Below are positions 4,938-6,754 of a stretch of DNA of 6,754 nt, in pieces; within the stretch, counting starts at the first letter, position 1, and every line of letters begins with the position of its first letter. The notes under the pieces are model-generated. The model made no database searches. It was not told the origin of the DNA and was given only the letters and a program-made list of their open reading frames with translations. Location: the NCBI GenBank assembly GCA_946886805.1, contig CAMPJM010000218.1, positions 1 through 6,754 on the forward strand, read 5' to 3'. The position numbers were made by a program, and so were the translations under genes. Origin of the DNA: an uncultured Flammeovirgaceae bacterium. GTDB taxonomy: Bacteria > Bacteroidota > Bacteroidia > Cytophagales > Cyclobacteriaceae.

Positions 4938-6754
4938 TCATTCTAATTTTTCCACCAGCCTGTTTGCTGCCCTCATATCATATGCTCCGTTCTGGAGGTC
5001 GTCTGAAATCAAAACTTTCAGCGGGATCAGTGCCGGTCTTGCATCCTCTTCCATCGTTTCCAGAACATTAAGGGCCTGTACTCTTGCCATTAGGTTACCT
5101 TGCTGCAATGCATCTATTAAGGTAGCAATCGCTATTTCCTTTTCACCAAACTGGTACAAGGCTTCTGCCGCTGTAATCCGGACGGCTATTTCCGGATCAT
5201 TCAAAAGCCGCTTTAAGATATCTTTGGCAGCAACTACTTTTTCATCCACAATTGTACAGCCTATAGCTGCCCAGTATCGGACTATCGGTTCTTCGGAATG
5301 CAGGCTTTCCATTATCACTTTACTATCTCCGAAAAGGATCCCCTGTGCAACTTCTACTGCTCTTTCCATGGGATATTCTCCGCTTCTGGCATAGGCAAAC
5401 AAGGTTCTTGTTTTTGAAATATTTAGCAACATGGCTTCGGGTATAAAACCAGTATCTTTTATTTCCAGTTGCCACTGTCTGTTTGCTTCTCTTAGACGGC
5501 TTAATACTTCCCTATACTTAGGATCTTCAGCCAAGTTATGCACATTATGCGGATCAGCTTGCGTATCATATAATTCTTCCAATGGCTTAGTCTCCCAAAA
5601 CCTGGATTGCACTTCATTTAATGTTCCTGCGCGGTATGCTTCTTCCCAGGATTGCATAGAAGGCGCCTTCCATAAATATTCAATGTATTGAGCATAAATT
5701 TTATGAGGCATATAATTGCGGATATAGCGGTATTTTTTATCCCTAACGGACCGAACCATATCTATGCGCTCATCCATCCTTCCGCGAAAGGCATAGGCAT
5801 ACTGCCTGGGAGAAGATTGCTGTTTACCTAAAAAAGCTTTTCCCTGCATATAATCCGGAATTGGTATGTTAGCTAGGCTGAGGATTGTAGGGGCAAAATC
5901 TGAGAAGTCTACCAGGCGATCGGTTCGTGTTCCTGCTTTTCCGGAAGCAAAGTGCTGGTATTTTTCAGGAAAGCGAATAATGAGGGGAATATGCAATCCT
6001 GATTCATACATAAAGCGTTTGCTTCTGCCAAGAACTCCTCCATGATCGCTGTAGTAGAAAACAATGGTGTTATCTGCTAAACCTGCTTCTTCTAAATCCT
6101 GTAAAATTTCACCAACCTGGGCATCCATCATTTCTATCTTATCGTAATATTGGGCCCAGTCATGCTCCATCTCCGGGGTACGTGGATGATAGGGTGGAAT
6201 AGGCACCCTCTTTGGATCGTGGCGCAGGTTTACTAAAGGCTTGTGCAATGAGCTTTCGTGTGAAACATGAAGATTAAAAACAGCGAAAAAAGGCTGGTCG
6301 GGCTTCCTGTTTTTATAAGTTGCTGTGTTACTGGATTCATCCCAGGCTTCAGGCTGATCAACCGTATTATAATCTTTTTTGGCATTATTAGAAGTATAAT
6401 AACCCACTTCTCTTAAAAACCGGGGAAAGAATTTAATCATCTCAGGGATAGGGTAACTGCTACGCATATGCTGGGTACCCATGGCTGTGGAATACAGGCC
6501 GGTAATTAGGGTTGATCGGGAGGGTGCACAAACCGGTGCAGTGGCAAATGCATTTTCATACAGAACTCCTTCCGTAGCAAAATGATCCAGATGAGGTGTA
6601 GTGGCAAATGTGTCTCCATATGCTCCTATGAAAGGGCTGTTATCCTCGCTTACAATCCATAGAATATTAGGCTGTGCCCTGTTTTGCTGCGCCTGGCTTT
6701 GAGAAAAAAAGAAAACCATAAGGGCAGCAAAAACAATCTGCTTTACATGTATCA
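4938..6754 (-). CDS. Secreted S1-family sulfatase (S1_8, heparan-N-sulfatase-like) with C-terminal HEAT repeats; 5' end off the window
   Basis: The stop is the TGA at 4938-4940. An ATG at 6717-6719 would give 593 residues, but MVFFFSQSQAQ lacks a basic n-region. The frame stays open to the edge and reads IHVKQIVFAALMVFFFSQSQ, a proper Sec signal, and the codon cut by the edge is nTG, so the true start is probably one base outside the window. Cleavage after AQA is likely. Positions from the internal Met: WIVSEDNSPF (metal ligands Glu25/Asp26, Glu in place of the usual first Asp), CAPSR (Cys64-Arg68, formylglycine site) followed by STLITGLYSTAMGTQHMRS, NNAKKDYN, FNLHVSHESS (His151, His154), YYSDHGG (Asp225, His226), SKRF (Lys234), then ELYDTQADPHNVHNLAEDP. 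CAPSRS with GTQHMRS and the SKRF-GLHIPLI block are typical of S1_8. Residues about 455-593 form three to four HEAT-like helical repeats (for example EPIVRYWAAIGC, PEIAVRITAAEALYQFGE, NLMARVQALNVLETM), an extension seen in some bacterial S1_8 enzymes. It needs a formylglycine maturase encoded elsewhere. The substrate is unproven: an N- or O-sulfated sugar in an algal or GAG-like polymer. Confidence 0.93.
   Translation of the reverse strand, partial: IHVKQIVFAALMVFFFSQSQAQQNRAQPNILWIVSEDNSPFIGAYGDTFATTPHLDHFATEGVLYENAFATAPVCAPSRSTLITGLYSTAMGTQHMRSSYPIPEMIKFFPRFLREVGYYTSNNAKKDYNTVDQPEAWDESSNTATYKNRKPDQPFFAVFNLHVSHESSLHKPLVNLRHDPKRVPIPPYHPRTPEMEHDWAQYYDKIEMMDAQVGEILQDLEEAGLADNTIVFYYSDHGGVLGRSKRFMYESGLHIPLIIRFPEKYQHFASGKAGTRTDRLVDFSDFAPTILSLANIPIPDYMQGKAFLGKQQSSPRQYAYAFRGRMDERIDMVRSVRDKKYRYIRNYMPHKIYAQYIEYLWKAPSMQSWEEAYRAGTLNEVQSRFWETKPLEELYDTQADPHNVHNLAEDPKYREVLSRLREANRQWQLEIKDTGFIPEAMLLNISKTRTLFAYARSGEYPMERAVEVAQGILFGDSKVIMESLHSEEPIVRYWAAIGCTIVDEKVVAAKDILKRLLNDPEIAVRITAAEALYQFGEKEIAIATLIDALQQGNLMARVQALNVLETMEEDARPALIPLKVLISDDLQNGAYDMRAANRLVEKLE

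Noticed and set aside
5431..5691. 86-codon plus-strand frame inside the S1_8 sulfatase
   Set aside because: It overlaps the sulfatase antisense throughout and has no recognisable features; a shadow frame.
1..6754. CRISPR array, tRNA, rRNA, riboswitch or origin-type iterons
   Set aside because: No regularly spaced repeats, cloverleaf or conserved RNA core was seen on either strand.

Overview
The window looks like accessory polysaccharide-degradation DNA from a low-GC, probably marine Bacteroidota (Cytophagia or Flavobacteriia type). The evidence is the lipoprotein and Sec signals, A-rich leaders in place of strong Shine-Dalgarno sites, two S1 sulfatases next to a BNR_4 / PL25-like protein, and the absence of any housekeeping gene. 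Every recognisable gene lies on the minus strand, so transcription runs from high to low coordinates.

Layout in transcription order: (1) 6754-4938, a secreted S1_8-type sulfatase with a C-terminal HEAT-repeat region; its true start lies just off the window edge. (2) 4932-4907, a good intrinsic terminator. (3) 4887-4721, three consecutive small palindromes and a truncated, frameshifted IS200/IS605 TnpA relic. (4) 4668-4324, the 5' part of a multi-pass membrane protein resembling O-antigen ligase/polymerase, fused out of frame to (5) 4325-4083, the 3' tail of an unrelated soluble protein. (6) 3905-2391, an intact secreted BNR_4 beta-propeller protein with the His/His/Tyr/Arg/Tyr pattern of PL25-type ulvan lyases. 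(7) 2303-1726, the decayed 3' part of an unidentified gene with one nonsense codon and one frameshift. (8) 1695-238, an intact lipoprotein S1_7-type (iduronate-2-sulfatase-like) sulfatase. (9) 212-1, the N-terminus of a GTG-started exported protein that runs off the left edge.

The intact genes fit one job: exported cleavage and desulfation of a sulfated, uronic-acid-containing algal polysaccharide, ulvan being the best guess. This substrate assignment is inference. No SusC/SusD pair, sensor or regulator is in the window.

The unexpected part is between the intact genes. Four broken pieces (IS relic, headless and tailless gene fragments, a decayed gene) fill the gaps, so the locus looks like a sulfatase/lyase cluster reworked by insertion, deletion and decay. 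I found no convincing new defence or mobile system. The most informative observations are the IS200 relic, the chimeric junction near 4325 and the reconstructable pseudogene at 1726-2303.
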